NCBI RefSeq assembly: GCF_024346135.1
Contig: NZ_JAGQCJ010000011.1
Location: 1-64,000, forward strand
Direction: 5' to 3'
Length of the DNA stretch: 64,000 bases
Source of the DNA: Cyanobium sp. CH-040
GTDB taxonomy: Bacteria; Cyanobacteriota; Cyanobacteriia; PCC-6307; Cyanobiaceae
Within the stretch, counting starts at the first letter, position 1. Every line of letters starts with the position of its first letter. Both the position numbers and the translations under genes were made by a program. The notes under the pieces were generated by a model. The model saw only the letters and a program-made list of their open reading frames with translations, made no database searches and was not told the DNA's origin. This document shows, piece after piece, positions 47,143-56,684 of this stretch.

Positions 47143-48267
47143 ATGGCCGGGGACACGATCCTCATCCTCGGCGGTGGACTGATGGGCCTGGCCATCGCTC
47201 ACCGCCTGGCCCGCCGCCGACGGGCCGTGACGGTGCTGAGCCGGGACCGCCGGGAAGCGGCGGGCTTCGTGGCCGCCGGCATGCTGGCGCCCCACGCCGA
47301 AGGCCTCAGCGGCGCGTTGCTGGCCCTGGGGGAAGCCAGCCTGGCGCGGATCCCGGCCTGGGTGGAGCAGGTGGAAGCCGACAGCGGTCTCCGCTGCGGA
47401 CTGCGCCCCTGCGGCATCGTCGTTCCCTTCACCGACGTCGCCGAAGCCCAGGCCTATCCCACCGCCAGCCATGGCGCGCTGCTGGACCGCAGCGCCCTGG
47501 AGCGCGAGGTGCCCGGCATCGGACCGGCCTGGCGGGCGGGGCTGCTGTTCGAGCAGGACGGCCAGATCGACAACCGCCGCCGGCTGATGCGGGCCCTGGA
47601 ACGCGCCTGCGTGGGCCTCGGGGTGGGCTTCGGGGAAGGGAGCGAGGTGGAGGCGCTGCAGCGGGACGGCTCCGGTGCCCTGGCGGGTGTCGCCCTGCGC
47701 CGGGCCGACGGCGCCCGGATCACCCTGCCCTGCCGGCAGGCGGTGCTGGCCTGCGGGGCCTGGAGCGCCCGGCTTCTGCCCGCGCTGCCGGTGTTCCCGG
47801 TGAAGGGCCAGATGCTGTCGCTGCAGGGGCCACGCCAGGCCCTGCGGCGGGTGGTGTTCGGCCCGGGCACCTATCTGGTGGGCCGCGAGGATGGACTGCT
47901 GGTGGTGGGGGCCACCAGCGAACCGGAGGCCGGCTTCGCGGCCGGCCTCACGCCCGGCGGCCAGCGGCAGCTGGAGGAGGGCATCGCCGCCCTGCTGCCG
48001 GAGGCGTCCCGCTGGCCGCCGATGGAACGCTGGTGGGGCTTCCGCCCCTGCACGCCGGATGAGGGGCCCCTGCTGGGTCCGGGACCGATTCCCGGGCTGC
48101 TGCTGGCCACCGGCCATCACCGCAACGGCGTGCTGCTGGCAGCCCTCACCGCCGAGCTGGTGGCGGCCCAGGCGCTCGATGAGGCGCTGCCGGCTGCAGA
48201 CGACGAGCTGCTGCGTGCGTTCCGCTGGGATCGCTTCGCCGCTCCGCTCAGAACAGGCGGGGGATGA
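47143..48267 (+). CDS. thiO: FAD-dependent glycine oxidase (thiazole synthesis)
   Basis: Oxidises glycine to iminoglycine for the thiazole ring of thiamine. The 374-residue protein begins with an FAD-binding ILILGGGLMGLAIAHRLA site and has the DAO-family segments GFVAAGMLAPHAEG, GQIDNRRRLMRAL, VFPVKGQMLSLQG and the C-terminal ATGHHRNGVLLAALTAEL. ATG 47143 is preferred; a frame extending upstream to 47026 encodes a low-complexity Val/Ala/Gly/Asp repeat and has no similarity. The end overlaps the convergent FecR-domain gene by 20 bp. Confidence 0.87.
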   Translation: MAGDTILILGGGLMGLAIAHRLARRRRAVTVLSRDRREAAGFVAAGMLAPHAEGLSGALLALGEASLARIPAWVEQVEADSGLRCGLRPCGIVVPFTDVAEAQAYPTASHGALLDRSALEREVPGIGPAWRAGLLFEQDGQIDNRRRLMRALERACVGLGVGFGEGSEVEALQRDGSGALAGVALRRADGARITLPCRQAVLACGAWSARLLPALPVFPVKGQMLSLQGPRQALRRVVFGPGTYLVGREDGLLVVGATSEPEAGFAAGLTPGGQRQLEEGIAALLPEASRWPPMERWWGFRPCTPDEGPLLGPGPIPGLLLATGHHRNGVLLAALTAELVAAQALDEALPAADDELLRAFRWDRFAAPLRTGGG

Positions 48268-49123
48268 AACCGGGCAACGGATAGCCCCCGGGGAGGCGGC
48301 TGCCGCCGGGGACGCTGGGAATGCGCACGCCCGGAACATTCGCGCGGATGTAGGTATCGAGGGCGCCCATCGCCGGCAGAGGCAGCCGGAATCCCTCGAA
48401 CAGGGGGCCGTTGAGGATGCTGGTGTAGTCGCCGGCAGCCAGCTGCAGCAGGGTGATCACGACCCCCTCAGGCGACAGCTGCAGGCGCTGGCCCGCCGCC
48501 ACCGTCACCGGGCTCGCCTGCGGGTCCGGCTCCCCATCCTGCAGCGGCGTGACCTCCACCGTCCCCTCCAGCACCGAGAGCTCCGCTGCCCCCTGCTCGT
48601 CCACCTCCAGCACGTAGTTCGTGCCGCGCACGCTCATCCGCGCCGAGCGGGTACAGCCCGCCTGGGGGCCTGAAACGAGGATCTGGCCCCGGTCGAGCTG
48701 GAAGCAAGCGGCGCCCAGCTGCAGGCGGGACAGGCGATTGATGCGGCCCACCGCACCGTTCTGAAACTGCAGCTGGCCGCGGCTGTTGCGGGTGCTGATC
48801 GCCTGGGGAGCCGCCGCGCGCTGCTTGACGCGCGCCTGCTGCTGATCGATGTAGAGCTCCTTGCCGTCGAGGATCTCCTGGACCACGGCGCTCGTGGCCG
48901 GGGCGGGGGCTGGCGCGGCCTGCGCCGGCTGGGCGCCGATCCAGGCGGCTGAACCCAGCGCGAGCGTGAGGGGAATGGCGCCATACCGGCAGGCGGAACG
49001 GCGAGCCGACTGGACGGCTGGTCCATGGCTGCGCGCCGCGGAGGGCCTAGGACGACGCCTCAGGAGCGCCAGGGCCAGGTTGCGGAAGGCCAGGTCGGGG
49101 ATGGGAAGGTCGTGGCAGGCCAT
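48248..49123 (-). CDS. Exported FecR-domain protein 1
   Basis: A FecR-domain protein of about 291 residues. After a long N-terminus a signal-like stretch (AIPLTLALGSAAWIGAQPAQA) is followed by a DGKELYID segment, then the FecR fold (RGQLQFQNGAVGRINRLS; SVRGTNYVLEVDEQG; LSVLEGTVEV). Cys140 and Cys157 flank a CFQLDRGQILVSGPQAGC stretch and could form a disulfide; the FecR protein at 59033 has the same pair. The ATG at 49123 overlaps the CHASE2 cyclase gene by 77 bp, so the start is doubtful. The tail is Pro/Gly rich. Probably periplasmic; no FecA/FecI genes are near, so iron signalling is not indicated. Confidence 0.78.
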   Translation of the reverse strand: MACHDLPIPDLAFRNLALALLRRRPRPSAARSHGPAVQSARRSACRYGAIPLTLALGSAAWIGAQPAQAAPAPAPATSAVVQEILDGKELYIDQQQARVKQRAAAPQAISTRNSRGQLQFQNGAVGRINRLSRLQLGAACFQLDRGQILVSGPQAGCTRSARMSVRGTNYVLEVDEQGAAELSVLEGTVEVTPLQDGEPDPQASPVTVAAGQRLQLSPEGVVITLLQLAAGDYTSILNGPLFEGFRLPLPAMGALDTYIRANVPGVRIPSVPGGSRLPGGYPLPGFIPRLF

Positions 49124-51011
49124 AGACCGTGACGTCACCCACGCCCTTCAGCGGCCAGCATCCCATGGATTCGAGGGGCAGGGTGCCCGCCACGAGCTCG
49201 GCGGTGGTCTGATCGCAGAGCAGGGCCGCATCCGGGAACTGGCGGGTGAGGCTCTCCAGGCGGGCCGCCAGATTCACGGTTTCGCCGATCACGGTGAATT
49301 CCATGCGCCGGGGGCTGCCGATCTGGCCGGCCACCACCGTGCCGCTGGCCAGGCCCACACCATTGGCGATGGGCTCCTCGCCGCTCGCCTGCCAGCGGTC
49401 ATTGAGACGCTGCAGGGCCTCCCCCATCGCCAGGGCACAGCGCACGGCAGCAACCGCCTCGTCGTGCAGGCCGCGGCTCAGCGGCGAGCCGAAGACGGCC
49501 ACCACACAATCGCCGATGAATTTGTCGATCGTGCCGCCGTGGGCCGTGATCACCTCCACCATCTCGGCGAGGTAGGTGTTCAGCTGGGCCACCAGGGCAC
49601 CGGTCTGCCCCGCCGCCGAGCGACGCATGGTCATGGTGGTGAAACCCTTGATGTCGCAGAACAGCACGGTGACCGTCAGCGGCTTGCCCCGCAGGATCGT
49701 CTCCGCCTCCTCCGGTGTGGCCAGGATCTCCGCGACCACGCTCGGGGCCACATAGCGCTCGAAGGTGCGGCGCAGCCGGCGGCGCTCCCGGCCCTCCAGG
49801 CGATAGGCATCCACCCCGTGCACCGCCGCCAGGGCCACCAGGGCGGTGACGGGCGGCAGCAGCGGCAACCAGCGATGCGTCCAGCGCAGTGCCCCCCAGG
49901 CCACCAGCACCTGCAACGCCAGCAATGCCGTCAGCAGCCCGGCCCGCCTGCCGGCCTGGCTGCTCTGCCGCTGCAGCACCAGGGCCGCGAGCGCCACCGG
50001 TGCCATCGCCAGCGCGGCGCGACCCCAGGGGTTGGCCGGCCACGGCGCCAGACCATCGCCGGCCAGCGAATTGGCCGTGGCCGTGGCCAGGGTCTCCAGG
50101 CCTGAAAGGGGCCCGAAGGGTGTGGGCAGCCCCACGCCCCCCTGGGCCACCACCGGCCCCACCAGCACCACCGCACCAGCGACGCGCGGGCGCAGCGGGT
50201 GACGCCCCCACCGGGATGGGTCCAGCACTTCCCAGGCGGAGATCCGCGCAAAACGGGGCTCGGCCCCGTAGACATTGAGTTCGCGCCGGCGATCGGGCTG
50301 GCGGCTGGCCAGCCCGGCCTGGGCGAGCACGGTGGTGCTGAGGGCCGGGAACGGCTCCAGCTGCTGGGCGGGCAACAGCACGGACCCGAAGAACTCCGGA
50401 TGGCGCAGGGGTTCCCCGCCGCCCGGCGGGAGGATGTTGGCCAGGCCGAGTCCCGGATGGTCCACCACAGACCCGGGCTGGGCCAGGGCGGCGGAGAAGG
50501 ACTCGGGGAGCACGAGGGCCAGGCCGGTGCCGGCCTGGGAGTCCTGGGTCTCGGTGACTTCGGCGGCCAGGGCCACATGGCCGCGATGGCGGTGCAGAGC
50601 CGCCCTCAGGGCCGCGTCATCGGCGGCGCCACGGCCACTGGCTCCCTCGAAGACCACGTTGATCGCCACGGCCCGGGCGCCGGCGGCCCGCAGCCGCTCG
50701 ATCAGCTCGGCGTAGCGGGCCCGGGGCCAGGGGAGGGTGCTGGTTCCGGCGGCCCAGGGAGGCGGTTCGGGTTCTGCGGCGAACCAGGCTCCCTGTTGCA
50801 GGCTGGCATCGTCGATGGCCACCAGCACCACGTTGGCTGGAACGGGCCGGCCCCCCCGCAGGCGCAGAAGCTCGGCCTCCACGATCCGCTCCCAGCCCCG
50901 CCAGAGGCGCGGCGGCCAGCCCGCCAGCAACCCGGCGACGGCCACGAACCCCACCGAGATCAGGGGCAAGCGCGCCTGTCGCGACAGCGTTCGCGCCGTC
51001 GGGAGAGGCAT
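49047..51011 (-). CDS. CHASE2-domain class III adenylate cyclase 1
   Basis: A 654-residue membrane cyclase. A first membrane helix (about 15-32) is followed by an extracytoplasmic CHASE2 sensor (about 55-310: VVLVAIDDASL, LPWPRARYAELIERLRAAGA, VLVGPVVAQGG), two or three membrane helices (about 332-400) and a cytoplasmic cyclase domain (about 440-620). Catalytic residues are present: Asp453 and Asp501 for metals, Lys497 and Thr573 for adenine choice, Asn580 and Arg584 for the transition state. So cAMP is the expected product. Its ATG shares one base with the stop of cyclase 2 (TGATG). Confidence 0.92.
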   Translation of the reverse strand: MPLPTARTLSRQARLPLISVGFVAVAGLLAGWPPRLWRGWERIVEAELLRLRGGRPVPANVVLVAIDDASLQQGAWFAAEPEPPPWAAGTSTLPWPRARYAELIERLRAAGARAVAINVVFEGASGRGAADDAALRAALHRHRGHVALAAEVTETQDSQAGTGLALVLPESFSAALAQPGSVVDHPGLGLANILPPGGGEPLRHPEFFGSVLLPAQQLEPFPALSTTVLAQAGLASRQPDRRRELNVYGAEPRFARISAWEVLDPSRWGRHPLRPRVAGAVVLVGPVVAQGGVGLPTPFGPLSGLETLATATANSLAGDGLAPWPANPWGRAALAMAPVALAALVLQRQSSQAGRRAGLLTALLALQVLVAWGALRWTHRWLPLLPPVTALVALAAVHGVDAYRLEGRERRRLRRTFERYVAPSVVAEILATPEEAETILRGKPLTVTVLFCDIKGFTTMTMRRSAAGQTGALVAQLNTYLAEMVEVITAHGGTIDKFIGDCVVAVFGSPLSRGLHDEAVAAVRCALAMGEALQRLNDRWQASGEEPIANGVGLASGTVVAGQIGSPRRMEFTVIGETVNLAARLESLTRQFPDAALLCDQTTAELVAGTLPLESMGCWPLKGVGDVTVYGLPRPSHPRPGLPQPGPGAPEASS

Positions 51012-52801
51012 CAGCGCATCCCCCGCAGGCCGTACACCGCCACCGGTTCCGGCCAGCCCTTGAGGCGGTGTTCTCCCAGCGGTTCCACATCGAGCTGGCC
51101 GGGCAGTGCCGCGAGGACGGCCCCGCTGATCAGCACGGGAAACTGCGGAAACTGACGGGTGAGTCCCTCCAGCCGGCTGGCCAGGTTCACACTGGCGCCG
51201 ATCACGGTGTACTCCAGACGCTGGCTGGAGCCCAGATTGCCAGCGATCACCTCACCCAGATGGATGCCGATGCCCTGGTGCAGGCTGGGCAGCCCCTGGG
51301 CCGCCAGGTCGGCATTGAGGCGCGCCAGGCTGGCCTGCATCGCCAGGGCGGCCCGCACGGCCGCTCTCGCCTCCTCCGCGTCTCCACGGCTGCGGGGAAC
51401 GCCGAACTCAGCCATCAGGGCATCGCCGATGAACTTGTCGAGCAGCCCGTTCTCGGCGATCACGGCCGAGGCGATCGTCTCGAAGTAGCGGTTCAGCAGC
51501 GCGAACAGCTCCGCCGGCTCCAGCTGGGCACTGAGGGGCGTGAAATCAACGAGATCGGTGAACAGCACGGCACAACGGGCCCGGGAGCCACCCAGCTGGG
51601 TGCCCAGCGGGCCAGGCTCCCGCAGGATGTCGGCCAGCAGTGCCGGCGACACACGGCAGGCCAGCACCTGGTGAAGGTAGGTGCGCTCCCGGTTCTCCAG
51701 CCGCCACTGGCCGAGGGCGCGGCCGCCCCCGCCGAGCAGGGGTGCCGCCACCAGGGCAGACACCGGCAGCCACCAGCCTGCCAACCAGGCCAGGGCAGCG
51801 GCCGCGAGAGCGGCGACAGCCAGGAGCACTGCCGTTGTGGCCGTGCCGGCCGCCAGCGCCGGCCGCCCCAGCAGGGCCAGCCCCAGGCCGCCCCAGCCCA
51901 GCAGCACCACCACCGTCGCCAGGCCAGGCAGGGACCGGAAACCCCGGTCCTGCAGCACCGTGGCCAGGGCCGCCGCCTGCAGCTCGACGCTGCTGAGCGG
52001 GCCGTAAGGGGAGGGACGCCGATCGGAGAGCCGCGATGGGGTGCGGCCGAGCAGCACGATCCGATCCCGCCAGAAGCCTGGGGGCTGCTGTTGCACCTGC
52101 CAGGCCGGCACCACCGCCACCGAGCCGGCCGGACCGATGAAGTCGAGCCCCAGGGGAGACAGGGGGGGTTGGCGCGCCGCCGCTGCGAAGGCCAGGGCGG
52201 GGGGATGGGGCGGGGGAAACTCGGCCAGGGCCTGGCGCTGCCAGCGGCGGCCGGGGAGCGCCTCGATCGCCCCTGTGGCCCCCTCCAGCAGAGCGTCATG
52301 GCCCAACCCGCCCAGGGAATACACCGGCCTGCGCAGCCGCACCAGGTCCACTCCCGTGGCGGGATCCGTCTCCGCTCCATAGCCAGCCACCAGCACCACC
52401 CGATCCCGCCACGGGGTCAGTCGCTGCAGGAACGCCCGGTCGTCCGCGGCACCGAAATGGCTGGGATGGGGGTAGAGCAGGGTGAAGACCACCTGCCGTG
52501 CCCCCTGGTCCAGCACCGCGGCGGCCAGGTCGGCCTGGAGCTGCCGCGGCCAGGGCCAAGGCCCCATCCTTCGCCAGAGCGGCGAGGCAGCGATCTCCTC
52601 GGGCGTGAGGCGGTCCGCCAGGGCCACCGAATCCTGATCCACATCGAGGATGACCAGTTCGGGGGGAGGACGTCGCGGCCCCCGCAGACGAAACATCACG
52701 GACGAAAACATCCCGTCGCCCGCTTCCAGCCAGGGTGCACCCACCAGGGCGGCCAGCAGCAGCACCCTCCAGCCCTGCCGCAGCGGTGTGGCGCTGACCA
52801 T
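51011..52801 (-). CDS. CHASE2-domain class III adenylate cyclase 2
   Basis: A 596-residue membrane cyclase with the same plan: N-terminal helix, CHASE2 sensor (about 45-285: LVILDVDQDSVAL, PWPWPRQLQADLAAA, RIVLLGRTPSRLSD), membrane helices (about 290-355) and a cyclase domain (about 400-580). Metal Asp416 and Asp460, base-selecting Lys456 and the Thr in LEYTVIGASVNLASRLE, plus Asn and Arg of the last motif, are intact, so adenylate cyclase activity is likely. The start is in a TGATG overlap with the FecR-domain gene upstream, and the stop in another with cyclase 1 downstream. Confidence 0.92.
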   Translation of the reverse strand: MVSATPLRQGWRVLLLAALVGAPWLEAGDGMFSSVMFRLRGPRRPPPELVILDVDQDSVALADRLTPEEIAASPLWRRMGPWPWPRQLQADLAAAVLDQGARQVVFTLLYPHPSHFGAADDRAFLQRLTPWRDRVVLVAGYGAETDPATGVDLVRLRRPVYSLGGLGHDALLEGATGAIEALPGRRWQRQALAEFPPPHPPALAFAAAARQPPLSPLGLDFIGPAGSVAVVPAWQVQQQPPGFWRDRIVLLGRTPSRLSDRRPSPYGPLSSVELQAAALATVLQDRGFRSLPGLATVVVLLGWGGLGLALLGRPALAAGTATTAVLLAVAALAAAALAWLAGWWLPVSALVAAPLLGGGGRALGQWRLENRERTYLHQVLACRVSPALLADILREPGPLGTQLGGSRARCAVLFTDLVDFTPLSAQLEPAELFALLNRYFETIASAVIAENGLLDKFIGDALMAEFGVPRSRGDAEEARAAVRAALAMQASLARLNADLAAQGLPSLHQGIGIHLGEVIAGNLGSSQRLEYTVIGASVNLASRLEGLTRQFPQFPVLISGAVLAALPGQLDVEPLGEHRLKGWPEPVAVYGLRGMR

Positions 52802-53529
52802 CAGCGGCTGAAACCCAGCTCCTTCTCGATCACCGGCAGGGTCTCCATCGGTGCCGCAAAGCCATTCAGGAGGATGCTGCGAGCCCTGCGGCTGTCGAGT
52901 TCCGCGCGGCTGAGGCGGCGGGGGGGCTGCCAGCCGGGCTGTTCGCCGTCGGCGGTGGGGGAGGAGAGATAGCTGAGCTGTTCGCCGCTGTTCAGGGTCA
53001 CCTGCTGGCCGGCATCCGTGCTCACCTGCACAGCCCCCTCCCAGCTGAACACCCGCACCTCCGTGTCGGTGGCTTCGATGAACACGGTCGTGCCCACGAT
53101 CGACGCTGTGGCCACCCGGGTCCTCACCCGCAGGGGCGTGCCGCCCTTCCGGCCCGGATTCACCCAGGCGATGATCTGGCCGCGCTGGAGGTCCAGGGTG
53201 CTGCCGGCCAGTCGCAGGACGGCATCGCCACCGAGGCGGAAGCTGCGCCCATCCGGGAGCTGTACCTGCAGACGGCCCGGTGTTGCGGTGCGCAGCACGG
53301 TCTCACCCAGCAGCCCCTGTCCGGTCCGGGCTGGGGTCTCAACCCGGCCGGGAAGCTTCACGAACGCCGGGCGGGTGGGCACATCCACCACCTTGGGTGG
53401 CCGCACCTGCGCCGATGCTCCCGCGCCCACGGCAAGCGCAAGGGTGACGCAGACCACACTTCCGCTCAACAACGGCAGGGCCGCGACCCGGGGAAGAGAC
53501 AACAAGGCTGAAGACGCCGAAGACGGCAC
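52801..53529 (-). CDS. Exported FecR-domain protein 2
   Basis: A 242-residue protein with a signal peptide of about 40 residues (VCVTLALAVGAGASA end) and a FecR domain (GLLGETVLRTATPGRLQV; LPDGRSFRLGGDAVLRL; LQRGQIIAWVNPGR; TASIVGTTVFIEATDTEVRVF; GAVQVS and LNSGEQLSYL). It lacks the Cys pair of the other two FecR proteins. First gene of a coupled FecR-cyclase-cyclase-FecR series. Likely a periplasmic partner of the CHASE2 sensors (inference). Confidence 0.85.
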   Translation of the reverse strand: MPSSASSALLSLPRVAALPLLSGSVVCVTLALAVGAGASAQVRPPKVVDVPTRPAFVKLPGRVETPARTGQGLLGETVLRTATPGRLQVQLPDGRSFRLGGDAVLRLAGSTLDLQRGQIIAWVNPGRKGGTPLRVRTRVATASIVGTTVFIEATDTEVRVFSWEGAVQVSTDAGQQVTLNSGEQLSYLSSPTADGEQPGWQPPRRLSRAELDSRRARSILLNGFAAPMETLPVIEKELGFSR

Positions 53530-53541
53530 CAGCCTGGCGAG

Positions 53542-54000
53542 TCAGCCCTCGCTGCGCCAGACCTGATCGGCAGGGGTCCAGTCGCTCAGCTCGGCGGGCT
53601 GGAACCACAGGCCGATCTCGAATTCGGCGGTCTCGGGGGCGTCGGAACCGTGGATCACGTTGCGGCCGATGTTCACGGCCAGGTCGCCACGGATCGTGCC
53701 GGGCTCTGCCTCCAGGGGCTTGGTGGCGCCGATCAGCTTGCGGGCGCTGGCGATCACGCCGTCGCCCTCCCACACCATCGCCACCACCGGGCCGGAGGTG
53801 ATGAACTCCACCAGGCCGGCGAAGAAGGGGCGCTCACGGTGCACGCCGTAGTGGCTCTCGGCCAGCTCGCGGCTGGGGGTGAGCTGCTTGAGGCCCACCA
53901 GCTTGAAGCCCTTGCGCTCGAAGCGCCCCAGGATCTCGCCCACCAGGCCGCGCTGAACGCCATCGGGCTTGATGGCGATGAAGGTGCGTTCGGCGGCCAT
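53542..54000 (-). CDS. ndk: Nucleoside diphosphate kinase
   Basis: Balances nucleoside triphosphate pools by phosphate transfer through a His. The 152-residue protein has the conserved N-terminus ([20 protein letters not shown]), the [22 protein letters not shown] segment and the active-site His in [15 protein letters not shown] 54000 was chosen because the family begins there. It is 12 bp upstream of the FecR gene on the same strand and could be co-transcribed with it. Confidence 0.97.
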   Translation of the reverse strand: MAAERTFIAIKPDGVQRGLVGEILGRFERKGFKLVGLKQLTPSRELAESHYGVHRERPFFAGLVEFITSGPVVAMVWEGDGVIASARKLIGATKPLEAEPGTIRGDLAVNIGRNVIHGSDAPETAEFEIGLWFQPAELSDWTPADQVWRSEG

Positions 54001-54195
54001 GGATGCGCGGTCGGGAGTCCAGCCCATGGTCCGCGTCAGCAGGCCCCCTTGGCAAGCAAGCCCGACCCGGCCGGTGCTGGCCGGATGGTCACGGTCTCTC
54101 CGGCAGCGGCTGCTCGGGATGCGGCCCCTCTCCATGCCCCAGGCTGCCGTGCTGCCTAGATTCCAGCGGCCGGTTCCTCCTTTCGTCCGCGGCCG

Positions 54196-56205
54196 ATGGT
54201 GCTTGCCGATCCGCGCCGCTCCGAGACCGGCGTCCACCCCAGTGCCTCGAGCTGGACCGCCAGCGACGGCGCCGCCCTCTACGGACTGGATCGCTGGGGT
54301 GACCCTTACTTCTCCGTGAATGCGCGGGGCCACGTGATGGTGCAGCCCCGCGGCGACCGCGGCGGCTCCCTGGATCTGGTGGAGCTGGTGGAGCAGCTGC
54401 AGGGGCGCGACCTCAGCCTGCCGCTGCTGATCCGCTTCGACGACATCCTCGAGGACCGGCTGGAGCGCCTTCATGGCGCCTTCGAACGGGCCATCGCCCA
54501 GTACGGCTACCCCGGCCGTTACCAGGGCGTGTTCCCGGTGAAGTGCAACCAGCAGCGCCACGTGGTGGAGCAGCTGGTGGAGAGCGGCCGCCGCTGGCAC
54601 TTCGGTCTGGAGGCGGGCAGCAAGGCCGAGCTGCTGATCGCCCTCTCGCTGCTGGATGACCCCGACGCCCTGCTGATCTGCAACGGCTACAAGGACCGGC
54701 GCTTCATCGAGACGGCCATCCTGGCCCGCCAGCTGGGCCGCCAGCCGGTGGTGGTGATCGAGCAGGCCGACGAGGTGCCGCGGATCATCGCCGCCAGCCA
54801 TGAGCTCGGCGCCGCTCCCCTGATCGGCATCCGCGCCAAGCTCGCCACCCGCAGCACGGGCCGCTGGGGCAGCTCGGTGGGGGAGCGGGCCAAGTTCGGC
54901 CTGTCGGTGCCGCAGCTGCTGAGCTGTGTGGAGGCCCTGCGCCAGGCCGGCCTGCTGGGCGACCTGCGCCTGCTGCACTTCCACATCGGCAGCCAGATCA
55001 ACGACATCGCCGTGCTCAAGGACGCCCTGCAGGAGGCCGGGCGGATCTACGTGGAGCTCACCCGGCTGGGGGCGCCGATGGGGTACCTCGACGTGGGCGG
55101 CGGCCTGGGCATCGACTACGACGGCAGCCGCACCGCCAGCGCCGCCTCCAAGAACTACTCACTGCAGAACTACGCCAACGACGTGGTGGCCACGGTGCGC
55201 GAGTGCTGCGAGCCCCACGGCGTCACCCCGCCCACCCTGGTGAGCGAGAGCGGCCGGGCGCTGGCCAGCCACTTCTCCGTGCTGGTGTTCAACGTGCTCG
55301 GGGCCGCGTCCCTGGCGGGGCAGGTGCCCGAGGCCGCCGGGGAGGAGGCGCTGATCCTGCGCAACCTGCGCGAAACCCTCCATGCCATCGAGACCTGGCC
55401 GGCAGCGGCCGGCGAGGGTGGCGCCGATGCGGGGGGCGGCGCCGGCGCTCTCGAGCCTCTGCAGGAGGCCTGGAACGACGCGCTCAAGTTCCGCGATGAC
55501 GCCCTGGCGGCCTTCCGGCTGGGCTATCTGAGCCTGCCGGAGCGGGGCAAGGCGGAGCAGCTCTCCTGGGCCTGCTGCCGGGCGATCGCCCGTCACCTGG
55601 CGGCAATGCCGGCCGGCACCGCGGTGCCGGAGGAGCTGCGCACGCTCCCGGCCGTGCTGGCCGGCACCTACTACGCCAACCTCTCGGTGTTCCGCTCCGC
55701 TCCCGACACCTGGGCGATCGACCAGCTGTTTCCGGTGCTGCCCCTGCAGCGCCTCGACGAGCGGCCCACACGGCTCGGCAGCTTCGCCGACCTCACCTGC
55801 GACTCCGACGGCAAGCTGGCCCGCTTCATCGACCGGGGCCAGGTGAAACCCCTGCTGGAACTCCACGCGCTGCGGCCGGGAGAGCCCTACTGGATGGGGC
55901 TGTTTCTGGCCGGCGCCTACCAGGAGGTGATGGGCAACCTGCACAACCTCTTCGGCAGCACCAATGCGGTGCACATCCGCCTGGCCGCCGGAGGCGGCTA
56001 CCAGGTGGACCATGTGGTGCGCGGGGACACCAACGCCGAGGTGCTGGAGGCGATGGAACACGACCCCGCGCTGCTGCTGGAGCGGCTGCGGGTGGCCAGC
56101 GAGACGGCCATCGCCAGTGGCCGCCTGGGCATCGGCGACGCCAGACGGCTGATGGCCCATCTCAGGTCCAGCCTGGAGCAGACGACCTACCTGGAAGAAG
56201 GCTGA
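54196..56205 (+). CDS. speA: Biosynthetic arginine decarboxylase
   Basis: Decarboxylates arginine to agmatine for polyamine synthesis. The 669-residue PLP enzyme has the SpeA features: the Schiff-base Lys in [39 protein letters not shown] and [16 protein letters not shown], and a long C-terminal part ([37 protein letters not shown]). An insertion rich in Gly/Ala (around residues 405-418) is not usual. The start ATG 54196 gives family length. Divergent from ndk, sharing a 195-bp gap. Confidence 0.96.
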   Translation: MVLADPRRSETGVHPSASSWTASDGAALYGLDRWGDPYFSVNARGHVMVQPRGDRGGSLDLVELVEQLQGRDLSLPLLIRFDDILEDRLERLHGAFERAIAQYGYPGRYQGVFPVKCNQQRHVVEQLVESGRRWHFGLEAGSKAELLIALSLLDDPDALLICNGYKDRRFIETAILARQLGRQPVVVIEQADEVPRIIAASHELGAAPLIGIRAKLATRSTGRWGSSVGERAKFGLSVPQLLSCVEALRQAGLLGDLRLLHFHIGSQINDIAVLKDALQEAGRIYVELTRLGAPMGYLDVGGGLGIDYDGSRTASAASKNYSLQNYANDVVATVRECCEPHGVTPPTLVSESGRALASHFSVLVFNVLGAASLAGQVPEAAGEEALILRNLRETLHAIETWPAAAGEGGADAGGGAGALEPLQEAWNDALKFRDDALAAFRLGYLSLPERGKAEQLSWACCRAIARHLAAMPAGTAVPEELRTLPAVLAGTYYANLSVFRSAPDTWAIDQLFPVLPLQRLDERPTRLGSFADLTCDSDGKLARFIDRGQVKPLLELHALRPGEPYWMGLFLAGAYQEVMGNLHNLFGSTNAVHIRLAAGGGYQVDHVVRGDTNAEVLEAMEHDPALLLERLRVASETAIASGRLGIGDARRLMAHLRSSLEQTTYLEEG

Positions 56206-56229
56206 AGAGGCCGCGAGCGGCGGATCGCC

Positions 56230-56613
56230 TCACACTCCCCGGAGCAGGCCGGAGCTGCCGAGCCAGCCGTTGGCAAGAATCAGGACGACCCAGAGGGCCT
56301 TGCAGCAGATGTGCAGCATCTGATCGAGGCCGAGGCTGTACCGGTGACGACATTTTCCATGGTCGATCAGCATGTGCAGCAGCCACTCACCCAGCCCCAG
56401 CCATGCCACACCGGTGATCACCGCGACCAGAAAACCATGAATGGCCGCATGGGACGTGAGCCACCACTGCCAGGGCAGGGTGTGGGCCTTGCCGCGGCAC
56501 TTCTCCACGGCCATGCGATCACTCTGGAGGCCGAAGTCGCCGACGAAATGACCCATCACCAGCAGCGCGAACACCTGAAGCCCAGCCAGGACATCAGCGC
56601 TGGGGTCGGACAT
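56230..56613 (-). CDS. DUF3307 membrane protein
   Basis: A 127-residue integral membrane protein with about three hydrophobic segments. The DUF3307 pattern is present: LLVMGHFVGDFGLQSDRMAVEK near the N-terminus, WWLTSHAAIHGFLVAVITG in the middle and HMLIDHGKCR toward the end; the His/Asp clusters could bind a metal. Function unknown. ATG 56613 preferred over an upstream start at 56688 because it precedes the first membrane segment directly. It sits between speA and the SIMPL gene and is co-directional with the latter. Confidence 0.85.
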   Translation of the reverse strand: MSDPSADVLAGLQVFALLVMGHFVGDFGLQSDRMAVEKCRGKAHTLPWQWWLTSHAAIHGFLVAVITGVAWLGLGEWLLHMLIDHGKCRHRYSLGLDQMLHICCKALWVVLILANGWLGSSGLLRGV

Positions 56614-56684
56614 CACGCGACGGTGGAATCTGGGTATTTTGCCCCCCCCGCAAGCGCCTGTCTGCAGCAACTGCAGCGGACAGC

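Noticed and set aside
48248-53529. FecR-type iron uptake signalling
   Set aside because: There is no TonB-dependent receptor or ECF sigma factor nearby, and these FecR proteins have N-terminal signal peptides instead of the cytoplasmic sigma-regulator domain of FecR anti-sigma factors.
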